NCBI GenBank assembly: GCA_950295325.1
Contig: OX485806.1
Span: forward strand, 46,371,169 to 46,435,168
Direction: 5' to 3'
DNA: 64,000 nucleotides
From: Polytrichum commune
Taxonomy: Eukaryota > Streptophyta > Polytrichopsida > Polytrichales > Polytrichaceae
Below the pieces are notes generated by a model, which was given only the letters and a program-made list of their open reading frames with translations, ran no database searches and was not told the origin of the DNA. Shown piece after piece: positions 45,620 to 60,100 of the stretch; the stretch's first letter is position 1, and each line of letters begins with the position of its first letter. A program made the translations under genes and the position numbers.

Positions 45620-46950
45620 CATTCATGCACACACATTCTCATTCTCATTCCATATATACACTCTCACACATAGACACTCACATACACACATATATATATT
45701 ATCACTTACATTCACATAAACATTATCACACATATAGACAAACCACACACACATACACATATTATCACTCACACTCACATATACACTTAACTAAACATAC
45801 ACATACATACATATTCAAACACACTATCACTATCACTCACATTCACATATACTCTCTCATACATATATATAAATCACACACACATACATATTATCACTCA
45901 CTTACACTTACATACACACTTACCTAAACATGCACATACATACATATCACACACACATTATCATTCATATTCATGTACTCTCTCATACATATACAATCTC
46001 ATACATACACACATATTATTACTCACACTCACATTCACACTCTTACACACTTACACTCTCATACTCACACATATATAAATGTGCACACACATTTTCACAC
46101 ACACACACATTTTCATTCATACAAATATACACATACCTTTGTCAATGCATTTGGTGAAGACATTAGATTACACATTCCAAACCCTAACCTTTGGATTATT
46201 TTTCATATCCACACTAACAATCTTATCATTACACTCACATATATATTCACACACACACACACACACACATTTTCATTCATACAAATATACAAATATACAC
46301 ACATACATTTGTCAATGCATTTGGTGAAGACATTAGGTTACACATTCCAAATCCTAACCTTTGGATTATTTCTCATCTTCACACTAACACTCTTATCATT
46401 ACACTCACACATATATTCACACACACACACACACATTTCTATTCACACAAATATATAAACATACCTTTGTCATTGGATTTGGTGAAGACATGGGGTTGCA
46501 TACTCCAAGTTCCTCGTTTTTTATTTATCTTTTATATCCACACTAGTACTCTCATACTCATACACACATTCTCATTTATTCCCTCACACATTTATAGTAA
46601 ACCCTAATATTGCAAATATTGGGTTCCACACTCTAAGTTCCTCACTTTTGGCTTGTCTCTCATATCCACACTTACACTTCCATTCTCACACTCACAACTA
46701 CATTCTCACTCCCACCCACATACACATTCTTACTCACATTCTTACACTAACACACACATTGTCAAATATTCTCATTCACACTTTCACACTCTCATCCTCA
46801 CATACATACATTGTCATTCACACTCTCAATCACATTCTCATTCATACTTTCACATACTCACTCACACTTATACACACTCACATTCACACACACATTCTCA
46901 CTCTCATACTCAAACACTTATATAAAATCCTAAAACTATTCATATATTGT
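45620..46950 (+). repeat. TCACAC/TACACA-rich simple-sequence domain
   Basis: About 1.3 kb of imperfect CA- and TCACAC-rich sequence with strong strand asymmetry (C/A/T on plus, almost no G). Long frames encoding Thr-His repeats are composition artefacts. A longer unit is embedded three times (about 46138, 46308 and 46465): TTTGTCAATGCATTTGGTGA, then AGACATTAG and ACCTTTGGATTATTT. Confidence 0.85.
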
Positions 46951-46984
46951 ATGAACACAAATTTGCGAATTTCTTAGAATTTTT

Positions 46985-49600
46985 TGGAAGTTTGGGCATT
47001 CGTTATAAAACTTTTTAGGAAAGGGGATCAATATATTCTTTTAAGTGGCATCTCGGATCCGAGATGCCACTTTCAAAATGATAATCGATCCCCCTTACCC
47101 ATAAGGTTTTATAACCAACTAAAAAAAATCCCTAATTATTGAGCTGATGTGGGAGGGCAAATTTCTCAATTTTGTGGAATTGTTTTGAACAAACTATGAA
47201 ACTTTCCAGGCAAGGGAGATCATTTGTCCTTTTGAAAGGGGCATCTCGGATCCGAGATGCCACAATATAAAAAGGAAAAACATCTACCTCCCATAAAAGT
47301 TTAAAAACAATTCGAAGAAATTTCAAAAAAATCACACAATCCAAAACTATTGATATATTGTATGAACACAATTTTTGGAATTTGTTGCAAATTATTTAGA
47401 TTTTTTTGGAATTTTCAAGCATTAATTATAAAACTTTATGGGAAGGGGGATCAGTATATTTTCTAAAGTGGCATCTCAGATCCGAGATGCCACTTTCAAA
47501 ATGATAATCGATCCCCCTTGCCCATAAGGTTTCATAACCAACTAAAAAAAATCCATAATTATTGAGCTGATGTGGGAGGACAAATTTCTGAATTTTGTGG
47601 AATTGTTTTGAACAAACTATGAAACTTTCTGCGCAAGGGAGATCATTTGTCCTTTTGAAAGGGGCATCTTGGATCCAAGATGCCACATTATAAAAAGAAA
47701 AAACATCTACCTCCCATAAAAATTTACAAGCAATTCGAAGAAATTCCAAAAAACTCGTACAATCCAAAACTATTGATATATTGTATGAACACAATTTTCG
47801 GAATTTATTGCAAATTTTTTAGAATTTGTTTGGAATTTTCGGGCATTAGTTATGAAACTTTATGGGAAGGGGCATCAATATATTCTTTTAAGTGGCATGT
47901 CGCATCCGAGATGCCACTTTCAAAATGATAATCGATCCCCCTTTCCCATAAGGCTTCATAACCAACTAAAAAACATCCATAATTATTGAGCTGATGTGGG
48001 AGGACAAATTTCTAAATTTTGTGGAATTGTTTTGAACAAACTATGAAACTTTCCGGGCAAGGGAGATCATTTGTCATTTTGAAAGGGGCATCTCGGATCC
48101 GAGATGCCACATTATAAAAAGATAAAACATCTACCTCCTATAAAAAGTTACAAGCAATTCGAAGAAATTCCAAAAAACTCGCACAATCCAAAACTATTGA
48201 TATATTGTATGAACACAATTTTCGGAATTTATTGCAAATTTTTTAGAATTTGTTTGGAATTTTTGGGCATTAGTTATGAAACTTTATGGGAAGGGGCATC
48301 AATATATTCTTTTAAGTGGCATGTCGCATCCGAGATGCCAATTTCAAAATGATAATCGATCCCCCTTGCCCATAAGGTTTCATAACCAATTAGAAGAAAT
48401 CTATAATTATTGAGCTGATGTGGGAGGACACATTTCTGAATTTTATGGAATTGTTTTGAACAAACTATGAAAGTTTCCGGGCAAGGGAGATGATTTGTCC
48501 TTTTGAAAGGGGCATCTCGGATCCGCGATGCCACATTATAAAATGAAAACACATCTACCTCCCATAAAAGTTTACAAACAATTCGAAGAAATTCCAAAAA
48601 AAATCACACAATCCAAAACTATTGATATATTGCATGAACAGAATTTTTGGAATTTGTTGCAAATTATTTAGATTTTTTTGAAATTTCCGGGCATTAGTTC
48701 TGAAATTTTATGGGAAGGGGGATCAATATATTTTTTAAAGTGGCATCTCGGATCCGAGATGCCACTTTCAAAATGATAATCGATCCCCCTTGCCGATAAG
48801 GTTTCCTAACCAACTAAAAAAAATCCATCATTATTGAGCTGATGTGGGAGGACAAAATTCTGAATTTTGTGGAATTGTTTTGAACAAACTATGAAACTTT
48901 CTGGGCAAGGAAGATGACTTGTCCTTTTGAAAGGGGCATCTCGGATCCGAGATGCCAAATTATAGAAAAAAAAAACATCTACCTCCCATAAAAGTTTACA
49001 AACAATTCAAAGAAATTTCAAAAAAATCCAAAAAACTTCCAGAGAACTCACACAATCCAAAACTATTGATATATTGTATGAACACAATTTTTGGAAGTTT
49101 TTGCAAATTATTTACAATTATTTGGAATTTTCGTGCATTAGTTATGAAACTTTCTGGGAAGGGGGATCAATATATTTTCTAAAGTGGCATCTCGGATCCG
49201 AGATGCCACTTTCAAAATGATAATCGATCCCCTTTGCCCATAATGTTTCATAACCAACTAAGAAAAAACAATAATTATTGAGTTGATGTGGGAGGACAAA
49301 AGTCTGAATTTTGTGGAATTGTTTTGAACAAACTATGAAACTTTCCGGGCAAGGGAGATCATTTGTCCTTTTGAAAGGGGCATCTCGGATCCGAGATGCC
49401 ATATTATAAAAAGAAAAACATCTACCTCCCATAAAAGTTTACAAACAATTCGAAGAAATTTCAAAAAAATCACACAATCCAAAACTATTGATATATTGTA
49501 TGAACACAATTTTTGGAAGTTTTTGCAAATTAATTAGAATTATTTGGACTTTTCGGGCATTAGTTATGAAACTTTCTAGGAGGGGGGGATCAATATTCCC
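46985..49600 (+). repeat. tandem array of ~424-bp units with paired palindromes
   Basis: Six units and a partial seventh. Each contains palindrome A (starts 47047, 47470, 47894, 48318, 48742, 49186) and palindrome B (47240, 47663, 48087, 48511, 48935, 49379). Spacing is 423-424 bp, and 444 bp for the last unit. The consensus half-site is GGCATCTCGGA followed by its reverse complement, centred on a GGATCC site. Around A the symmetry extends to 32 bp (AAAGTGG...CCACTTT) and imperfectly to about 50-bp arms. B has diverged arms of similar sequence, so A and B probably derive from one hairpin. Some copies have mismatches (47894, 48318, 48511). Confidence 0.9.
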
Positions 49601-49619
49601 CTTCCAAATTCTTATTCAA

Positions 49620-52600
49620 CTTGAGGATGTCATCATATATTTAAAAGTCCCTCTAAGAACAATCATTGGTAAAAACGTAAAAAACCTCGTGTGAGAAAAA
49701 ATGAAATGGATTTTATTTAAGATACATAATTTTTATTTTTTTAGGATATAAGATAACATCCTCTTGATGTAAATTTGGAAATTATATAGTTTACCGTATG
49801 GTTTTAGTTGTGGCATTTTATTATTTATATTTAAAATAATATAAATAAAAAATATATTTGATTTATTTATAGGTTCAACACAAATAATCTACCATTAGTT
49901 TTTTTGTATAAAAAATAGGCAAAATGTATGTGGACATGTGGATGATTTTTTTGAGATGGTAGCTTTTGAATGAGAAGTACAATTATCCAGGAATGAAAAT
50001 GTTAATTGGTTTATTTAGGATTTTTAAGGTGTTCAAGAACCATATGCAGGATATTAAGGTGGTAAAAACTATTTTTTGGATGTCATGCATTAGACAAGCA
50101 TGGAAGAGGCAATCTTAGGATTTTGAAAGGGGTTGTTGAGCTCAATTTGTCATTTCCATTTGTAGGTTTTTGTTTAACCTCTAGTCGGCGACCGCAATTT
50201 CTTTAGACAGAGCACTTGCTCATTTTGTTTCGATTTTGGAGCCTTTGTTTTTGTGATTCAAAGGTTGAACATTTATTCATTGTTTGAACTTCATGATGTC
50301 TGTGCAAGAATTTTTTGGTTGTGTTCAAGGTGTTGGAATTTTCAAATCCTTTGTATGTGTTAACACTTGAAGGTTAATTACAATGTAATGTTGAAGTTCA
50401 ATCCTTAAGTATATATTTCAGAATGTATATTAAAGTTGAAGGTGTAATGTCTTTGTTGTTGTTGATTTGTTATGTATATTGGAGTTGAAATTTATCTATG
50501 TCGATGTTAATTTACTACTATATATATTGTTGCTATGCTAGTTAGATGCTAACATTTATAGTAAGATGGTTGTACGTGTGTTATATACATAGTAATATTT
50601 GCAAAGTGTAATGTATGCATAATGTATGTGCGCATTATCCACACAAAATTTCTACTACTTATAAATAAGACAAAGTGATTATAATTATGTGATTCTAAAA
50701 TTTACATATAATGATAGGGTGTTAGAAAATACCATCCAATAGAAATTTAACTACTTATAGAGTGGAAAATATTCAACGAAAGAAGGTAAATACCCCCTAT
50801 TAAATGGGGGGTTTTCGCATGTGTAGACATAAATTAAATGTAAATGCTCCAGGGAAAGCCCTATTAGTTGAGTGTTTAATGGATCAAGAATTTAATTGAA
50901 TACATTTTTAAGGCATGTCTATCTCATCTTGTATTCATTTGAGGGAAACATTACATTTATTTTAAACTTAATTTTTTAATTTTATCTTGTTTTATACAAA
51001 TTTTAGACAATTATGTGTTTAATATATCTACTTGCATATTAATTGCACCAACTTCTAAAATATGTAGATTTTTCTTGATTTTTTTGTCAACCTAAATTAC
51101 TTGGCTTTGTAGATCAATGTGTTTTTCAAATGTTTACAAATTTTTCCTCTACAAAATTCAAATTTAATATATAATTTTGAATTATTTTCACTTAAACCTA
51201 TACAAGGTAAGGGGGTTGTGAACTTGACCGTGCTTGCGCCATGCATGTATTTTTACATGACAAAATTGAAAGGGGCTACAAAAAATTGTAAAGATGATGA
51301 CAATTGGAAGTGAAATGACAGAGCATAAAACACAATGTATCCATATTTCATGGGATATATCTAAATATGAAGGCTCTAATTGACAATGGAAAAAATGATA
51401 AGGATTTCAATTGTGTTTCACTTGAATTGTACGTGCTCAAGCATCTAAATAGTTTGAATTTTGGGCTTCGGTATTGTTGGCATATGTTGAGAGGGATATC
51501 ACATTGGACAAAACTTTGTAATGATTTGGTGAGAATTTTTTAATGCCTTAGCATGAAGGGTTTGTTGATGCTTTGGGTGTTCAAAAATATTCTACAATGG
51601 AAAGCGAGGTTGTAGAACACTCATTACTTAGAGCTTTGATGCACAATGATGCTTCATGGGCAATTAAAAAAACACACCATCTAGCCCTCCAATTTTTCTC
51701 CTTTTTTTTCACCTTTGCCTTCCTACAAGAAACCAACACATGCATCCACCTACTCTTCATGTACACAAACACCACCCTTGATAACATTCAAACAACCAAA
51801 TACAATGAGTTTGTATGGTAAAAACATAAACTATTACCCTCCCACTCCTCAATAAGAGTCACATTCTTAATGAACGTCCACACTCACCTTGGAAGCCCTC
51901 ATGAAAACACAATCAACCCATGGATATACTCGTGCCTCTACACCACAAATCTTGTTGACGCCTTGCCAAACTTTGACCTCACATCCTTGTCATCACCACC
52001 ACCTCTACCCCAAAAAACACACACCACACCACCCAAAAATTGTGCCTACAATTCATTGAATTCACATTATGCCAAGATCATGATCCCACCCCCAACATCC
52101 AACAAAACAATTACCAACCTTTGGTGGATTCACTGAAAAAAAGTTGAATGGTATGTAACACTCATTATTTTTACAGCATGCTTCTAAAAGGCATACACAT
52201 GAACAACATCACGAACTTCTTCGAACAATGCTACATGCCTTTAATGCCCATACATGCATATGTGCAACAAATCCACCTAATAGCTATCAAATAACCTACA
52301 CTACTTATGCTTAAAAATTTGGAAAACCATCAGCCACTAGTATTTTCCAACATTCAATCTCTTGATATTTTGGGGGATTTTTGAGGATGAGGTGAATGAG
52401 AGAGGATCATTAGAATGTCAAGAGGCCAACATTAAGCTTTTTGGGGGAGACCATTCATTTACAAATGAGATCCAAGACCTTGATTGTTGGGTTAAAAAAC
52501 AACAACATGAGATTTGGCCATAGCCATAGTCAAACAACAATTTTCAATCAAGTTTTGACATGAACCCAAGTATGTTTTAGTTTACGTAGTTAAAATCATA

Positions 52601-55069
52601 TTATTGATGAGTAATAGAACCAACGTTACTTCAACATGTACAAACAATACCAAATTATTATGAGATCATATGCATTATTTTATTATTAAATTATTTTATA
52701 TTTTTAAGAGTCGGCTTCATTTTTTGTTAGTAAAAATTGAATTTCAAGTGCCAAAATATGTTAGAAATTGCTCGTGTGTTGTGTTCAATGAGTGCTGAAG
52801 AATTTCAATCAATTTGGTTGTAATGGTTGATGTAATTGCACGCTTCAAGAATTGTGTTTCATAGCTTATTTTGCAGTTGGATGAGCTCTATTTGTTGCCA
52901 AACAACCATGATTTATAATTCAAACAAACATGAAAATGGACCAATGGACATATATAGTGGTTGACATTTTGATTTTGGGCAGTCATACAATCCTAAAATT
53001 CATGATTCGATAGTCAAACATTTAGACAATTAAACAATTTATGACATTTGAATCTTGCGGCTTGTTGTTGCATTGGTGGGTGACAACTGCAATAAAATCA
53101 AAGGTTGGCCATGGTGTTTTAAATAAGGCTAATAATAAGCCTTTACCCCATTTGCTTGTTGTATGATGGGTGATCATGCCCTCATAGCTCGGATAAAATG
53201 CCTATATGACCAAATTCTAATGGTGGCCAAGCTATTTAACCATTGTAGTCTATAGCCATGCGAGGTTTGGGGTAGGTCTACTAACTTTGATTTGTTTGCT
53301 ATCATGCTACTTTGAATTCTTATAACACAAATTCTATGCGAATTTTTGTAAGGACCCCCCCCACACACACCTATAATTGTTTTTGTTGAGCAAAAAAACA
53401 ACATACAATCATAATCAATTGACATTCATTTGACATTCATTTGAAGTTTTTGAAGAACATATATTTCAAGGATCTTTGACATCCCAAATATGGCCACATT
53501 TATAGGTTCCTATCGGTAATAATATGACATGAGCTCAAAAATGCTTTTAGATCACTCCTATGCCTTTATTTATTTATTTATTTGAATTTATCCCTACGTT
53601 CAATCCCCTACAAGGCATTTAAACTCAAATGTCACATAAAATGAGTCAAAAATTCAATTCCAAGCCAAATTATCATAGTTTTTGGAGCTCATGTGAATGT
53701 TTTATTCAATATCAAATTGAAGATTCTTCATTTTTATAGAACAAAATACAGGTTCTTTCCATCAAATTGATATTGGGCATAACATAGTTACTAATTAAAA
53801 AGGCTGCAGTCAAATATATTTTAGATATGTGTATTTTTGGTATTTATTTTTAAATCCAAATTCAATTGTTCCCTAATCAAATATAAGTGTTTGACTAAAC
53901 TTAATAATAGAATTAGGCTTTCTTACTTTGTGGGGTTCAAATTTGTAGATTGTTCATTATGATTTATAGGATTTTGTAACTTTTGACAATTACGTTTATT
54001 GTAAGATGTTTATTTTTCAATACTATATATTTTTCATTGGTTCTTGATTTTTTTACTTGATGTTGTTTTGTAGTTTATTTTTTATTTTTAATAGGTTAGA
54101 TTGTTTTCTAAATGTTTTTGATGAATTCTCATGTTGTTGTTGAGCTAGGATGACATATGTCCAAATTAATTACCTTACTAATGCTCCCCATCCATGGCCT
54201 TTGAGCTCTCATGGAGTTTCCGTGTGAGGGGTGGACATTTGTGCAATGTGTACCTTTTCCTTGTGTTGTCACATTCACATGGTGTAATTTATCACCTCTC
54301 AAAATTGTGCAATGGATTAATGTAAAATGCTATACAAGGTCCAATTTTGTTTTTTTGAGTGCATACGTTGCCACATATTTTTTTCCAACGGTTTAAATAA
54401 ATGTGCTCAATGTGCCATCTAATATCCACTCAATGCTTCCGCCCCAACACCATGACATGAGATTCTTAGATAATTTATTAATAGAATGTTCATCGAAAAC
54501 AAAATATTTTCAAATGAATCCTAAAACATATAGTAGGGATTTTTTTGCCATGTGTAGTAATTCGACTGTCATATAGAACTTCATGACTGTGACCTCCTAC
54601 TACTAGTTGCAGTGCCACGAACCCCTTTCTAACATCAACTTGCTAATGCTAACTTACAATCATGGAAGTAATTTGTAAATTATATGTTATGGCGGCTTCT
54701 CATGGGATATGCCAATATAAGAGCCCGACCGACAAAAGAATGTGACCAATCTTTTTTTTATCTTGTTAAAGAGGGACCTTTTACATACTTAATGTCAATG
54801 AAAATGCCTTACTAACTTCCTCAACACATGTGCAAGTACACCTATAACATTTGTTAAATAATACAAGCATTTAGAATCCAAACAATTGCATTCCCCCCAT
54901 TCCACAATGTAAAATATATTTGGAACCCAAGTGAATGACAGACTCATCATTAGAATGCTTTGGAAGCTGTACAATTGATGTTGTTCAATTGTTAACTTCA
55001 TGGCTAAATGAATTTTAAAAATTTCTCAGAATCGTCTGTCTTGTTGGCGGGGACAACAGGGGTCCAAGC
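49620..55069. other. AT-rich intergenic region, no gene recognised
   Basis: About 5.4 kb with only short frames. 51573-52136 has two frames with common amino acid composition but no recognisable domain. No terminal repeats, tRNA-like sequence or retroelement motif was noted. Confidence 0.45.
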
Positions 55070-57136
55070 TACTCCTAGATATATAGATATGTTTATCTAC
55101 TTATTCTACAATGGACGAGAGATGGGTATGCGGATGATGATTCGCTTTATTTCCTCGTTGCTGTCCTGTTCGTGATGGAGGAGAATTTTGAGCTGTTCAG
55201 GAGAGGAAGAGGCTGGAAACCCTAGATGTCGCAACAAGGAAACATCTTGGTTATGGTATGTCCGAGAGCTATCTCCACATCTTCACCGAGAGAGGCCACA
55301 TCCATCTCTTTGCGCAGATTTGCCCTCCCTGTGAGAAATCTTCAGTAATTGTCCCTGGATGCTTGGACTGGCAATTCCCACCTATCACGCTAAAGGCACA
55401 CACCCCGAAGCTGGTAAGCAAAACTCCCCAAATACCAAACCCACCCTCCTACCGTCTCGATTATGGCTTGACTGCTCATCGCAACCCTCGGCAATGTTGG
55501 ATTGGGTCGGGCCCAGGGTCTTTTCTCCACTGAAGTCTTGATGCGAGAAGGAGAGGGGCCGTGTAGGTTCTTCGAATTTAGGCCTTACTGGCAGTGCGAA
55601 CTCTGTGCTCGGGGCATATCAGGGAGTATTCTTTTTGGAAAATGGCGTGAGCTGTAGTTGCGAGGATAGGGTTAAGAAGTGTTGAAAGAGTCTTTTATGG
55701 TTGTTCGAGAATTGGTCTTGGTGTACTCATTTGGTCGTTTAGGTGCCATTCTGCCACTATAGGGATATGGTATTTCTATAACTTCCAAGTCGATAGGACC
55801 CTTATGTTCTCGTCGTGGAAGGTCACCAGTTAGGATGCCGGATTTCGGATTGGCGACGGTGCGCATGGTGTTTTTTGTTCTCCGGAGTAGGAATGGGGAT
55901 TCCCGTAGCTGGGCTTGCACTTCTATTGAATATATGTCTTTTCTGCCAGGTCATCTTCCAGGACGTGTGTGTGGTTATTGAAACTAAGCATTGGCAGGAC
56001 ATGCGCGTGTAGGGTTACTAGTGTCTTGATGTGAGGGCGTGAGGAAAAGTGGCCTACGGATGAATACAGGAAAGCGGAATGGCTGACGTTTGTTTGGTAG
56101 TCTTCATGTGTTTAGGAGAGTAGTGCGGTAGTAGGCTTTTCTAAGTTTTTGAATTCAGGTCTTCCTGGCAGCTCGAATTTTGTGCTAGTCTGCCCTTAAA
56201 AACTTGTTTGAATTGTTGGTGGTAGCGCGTGTGGGCAGGAGGTGCGAGGTCAGGGCTCATCGTGTCGTAATAAGTACGGCTGGCGAACATATTGGGTTGG
56301 GTGCTACGTCTAGTATTGAAGCCGAAGGGATTTATGTCTAGACTACGATACAAAAGGTCAAGACAGCTGTACAGACTCTCTGTCTAAGAAGTTTGGAAGA
56401 GTTGCTTGATTTGAGGAGGATATTCTACGGGACGGAAAATATACTACTTTGCAGTGGTGTACCTGTGATAACAGATGCATTGCCGTGGTAGATTATAATG
56501 AGTTTGCAAGAAATGGGCTACTTAAATTACAAGGAAAATACATTTTGCTCTTTATATTGTGATGATGGGAGCACTGCAGGGTTTTCTAGTTCTATGAATT
56601 TATGTCTCCATGGCAAAGTTCATGTTGTCATGGTATGTGCTCCAGGAAGTGTGGTTGTTTGAAATGTGCAATAGGGAGGGTAGGGTCAGAGCTGTCATGA
56701 ATGTGGCTGGCGAATGCCTGGGATGGGTGCTCGTTCCCTTGGAGACCACCTGTCTCGAGGATTGAAGCTGGAGGGGGTTTTATGTCTCGAATGCGGTGGA
56801 GCGCACACTGGATTCGCTCTGTTTTTGCACATTAGGTGTTCCTTTAAACAACACCCATTCTCATTTGCCACCGGAAGAACCGGGCATTTGTATGAATTTT
56901 CTAAGCATGTAAATAATGTGTTCTCTTGATGGACTTGGATGTTTTCAGGGTGAGATGGGCGTGGAATGTATCTTTGAGTAGTCTATGCTTTTTCAAGAAC
57001 AGTTTGTTTTGAAAGAATTGTTTTGGAAAGTCTCAGCAGAATATTCTTTATCTTCTGGCCCTGTATCCCCTCTTCAGTCTTATAGTCTGATCTCTGACAA
57101 AAGTTTATTTTGGTTTTAATGGTGGGTAACTAGAAT
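55070..57136 (+). promoter_or_regulatory. probable promoter, 5' UTR exon and first intron of the zinc-ribbon gene
   Basis: Sequence becomes more GC-balanced at 55050-55560. The coding ATG at 57137 lies three bases after a CTAG acceptor (57130-57133), suggesting an upstream 5' UTR exon. Its position is not fixed; 55150-55550 is the likeliest place. The short frames here (for example 55258-55533) match nothing and are not proposed as coding. Confidence 0.4.
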
Positions 57137-60100
57137 ATGGCGGCGAAGGTTATTTTTGTCAACCAGAATGATAAGGCACAAAGTTTCAAGGTGAATCTTT
57201 TCGGATCTGGTCGGAATCGCGTCAAAGTTGCCAATGTCCTCGCAGTTTTCAAAGCCTCTGTGGCCATTATGGGAGATGGCAGCATTATGGAAGCTGATGA
57301 TGATGGTTTAAGCATGGACACTTTCAATTCTGGAGCCACATATACCATAACCTGTCTACCACAAGGTTGTTTTCATACCCCGCAATTGTATATCACTGTT
57401 AAGTATTTAGTGGTGAGAAGCTGCAGAGATTCTCGGACTATAACAGGATGCTGGATTTCACCTATACATCTTGTCCTACAAGATAGGCGGTTCTTAGCAA
57501 TGACTGCTTCTTGTCTTAATATTATAAAGTGAATGCTCTCGGATGATCAAGATAATTACGCTCTGGACTTTTGAGTTCAAAGGCATCCAGTTAAAAGCCT
57601 GGTCAGCTCAAAGATGGCTATACTTTTAATGTGTTGCAGAAGGAGAAACTAATTACTATTTGTAAATGAGCAGACCCTCACTTAGCTGTGCAAGGTTTTC
57701 AGAGGCCATCAGAATCATCTGAAGATTGTAAGGTCCTTGATTGACCACCTTTATATTAGTTGCAGAGCCAAATTCACAGGACTAACAACAATGGCAGTTT
57801 TACACCGCAACATTAACTTGTAGTACAGTGCAGGTGGGGGGCCTTCTATCAAAATTCATTGCCCCATGATAAAATTGAGTTGAGGATTGAGAACTTTACT
57901 ATTTGATGTAGTGTTCAAATTCTGACTTAGCTGTGCTAACAAGGACATCATTTTTATCTGGCAATTATGAATCTTTTGTGACCTCCTGATGACCTACAGA
58001 GACAAGCTTACAGCAGCTGATGTATTGTAATGGCATTATTTGATGTCTGTGAAATTGGAGTTGTGTAATCTCTACACTGCATGAGAACACTTTGAGCTCA
58101 AATCCATGCATTACAGCTGTCTCTTGAAACTTGGAAAATTGTAATATCTATTCAACGCACATTGTGCTGGAAGTAACTAGGAGAAGAATATTGACCTTGA
58201 TATGAGAACTCAGATATTGGACAACTGATTGTTTCTGCCAAGTTCCCCAGCTGGCTGGAATCAGTACAAGGGGATACTGATAATACCTCCAATGTTGATG
58301 TTATTTTCTCAGAGCAGCAAGCAATGCATACAGTAGCTGAGGAGCCACCTGTAATTATGCCATTGCAGACTTGGGGAGCTAATCCAGGAGGTAATTCCTC
58401 TCTATTTGTTTGGTTCTGTTGTGTACCATGTTCATTAGTGTGAGATTCCGGAGTTGAAAAGCACATTAGGTTATGCAGAAATTGGAATAAATATGCCCAA
58501 TCAAAACGTGTTTCTCATTCCACTCTCTGTACATTTCTTCAAATTATATTAGAGGAAAGTGTCAGACATGCAAAAATTCACCAAGTCATACTGGGTCATT
58601 GTTTTTGTTGGCATTGAATGGAAGAAGATATCTACACTGGTATGTGCAATTATGTTGACCTTGTGAATAGGTTGAATCTTTACCTATGCAAATTACCTTG
58701 GGTCAAAACCAACCACAGTTGAAAAGTATTTCATGTATTCTGTTACTGTGGTAATAAATTTACAAAATAGTGTGCAATCTTGATAAATTATTGTGGGTCA
58801 ACCTAATCGCACATTGCAGTCTAGCTGTGAGGGGAACATAACACCATTCATAACTTTTGGTGTTGATGACATCAATAAAACATCAAAGCAGTTGTAGGGA
58901 TGGAAAATTGGTGGAAAATTCCAATTAGGAAATAAAAGTTGTTTGGACACTTGAATTGTAGCACTACACTATTTGTCCACTTGAAATATTATTTTGAATA
59001 TTATTCAATTTTCCAATTGGCTTGAGGAATGCAACCAAAGCCAAGGTGGTGGGTGAGGAGCAATGAATATTGTCTCAATCGATCATTGTTTTAACAACTT
59101 ATCAGGTTCACAGATTCAGGTGCAGCAAGCACTTCCTTGGAAGAGAAGGTCACAAATACTCACAGTATCAACCCATGGAAAAGATGTAGTGTAGACTATA
59201 ATATTTCCCCCCCTTCTTTAACTTTATTAACCCATTTACACTCACGGATGTATAGATGTAAGGTGCCTCTACCTCACAAATTATTGGATGAGGTTTGCTA
59301 CCTGTTAAGGAGAAATACATGGCAATTCTGAAGGTTTTTGCATGGGTCTGATCAAATCATTTTGTATTCATCTTAAAGATGACAAACTTTTCTATTTAAT
59401 TCTACATGCCTTATAGCAATGCCTAGATACATAAATCACGAAGCTGTATATGAACTTGAAATTGATTATGAAAAGCTCCTAAGGTAGTGGTTCAGTTTCA
59501 GTAAATGTATATGTGCCGACTGGACCATTCAACTACAGCACTTCAATGCGTAGGGCAGATTCATAGGTATTCTTTGACTTGTTTTTGGACTTGCAATCTG
59601 GTTGTGTCACAAGGGTATCCATTTCATCAAATGTTGAGGTCTATACAGGATATGGTATTCATCTCGTGATTTCACATTCTTATACTGCCAGAAGTCTTTG
59701 TCTCAAACAAGTCTCTGATGTCTTGGTGCACTGAAGTGTCTAACAATATTTGTAGGTGATGGGCACCTTGGAAATGTTTCTGAACAGAGATCAATGAATA
59801 AGGCAATGTGCTCGGAATTCTATAATGAAGCATAACTAATACACACATTGTTCATCCCTGATCAAGAGAACAAGAATTGTTCTTAGAACATCTTGAGAAA
59901 AAGTATTTCTCAATCGATTGTAACCAAGTTTGCAGCGGTATTGCAGAAGTACGGTCAATTGCAAATCCGAATATAAATGCACCCAAGGAAAAGCGTAAGG
60001 GGAAAAAGAGAGGTTACGCAGGGCTGCCCATCATGGTCTGTGACCAAGGGGGTCTAGAAACAGTGGAGCCCTCATCGTCTCATGTTGGTCAGCTCTAGTT

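Noticed and set aside
45625-46977. Long plus-strand frames encoding Thr-His repeats (up to 161 residues)
   Set aside because: They exist because the TCACAC-rich DNA lacks stop codons in some frames; there is no gene structure or conserved domain.
47132-49432. Minus-strand frames of up to 122 residues that recur in each satellite unit
   Set aside because: They repeat because the DNA repeats, run straight through the palindromes, and end or shift at random positions between units.
46985-49600. Regular palindromic repeats as a possible CRISPR array
   Set aside because: Spacing is ~190 and ~233 bp with near-identical intervening sequence, not short unique spacers; the context is eukaryotic.
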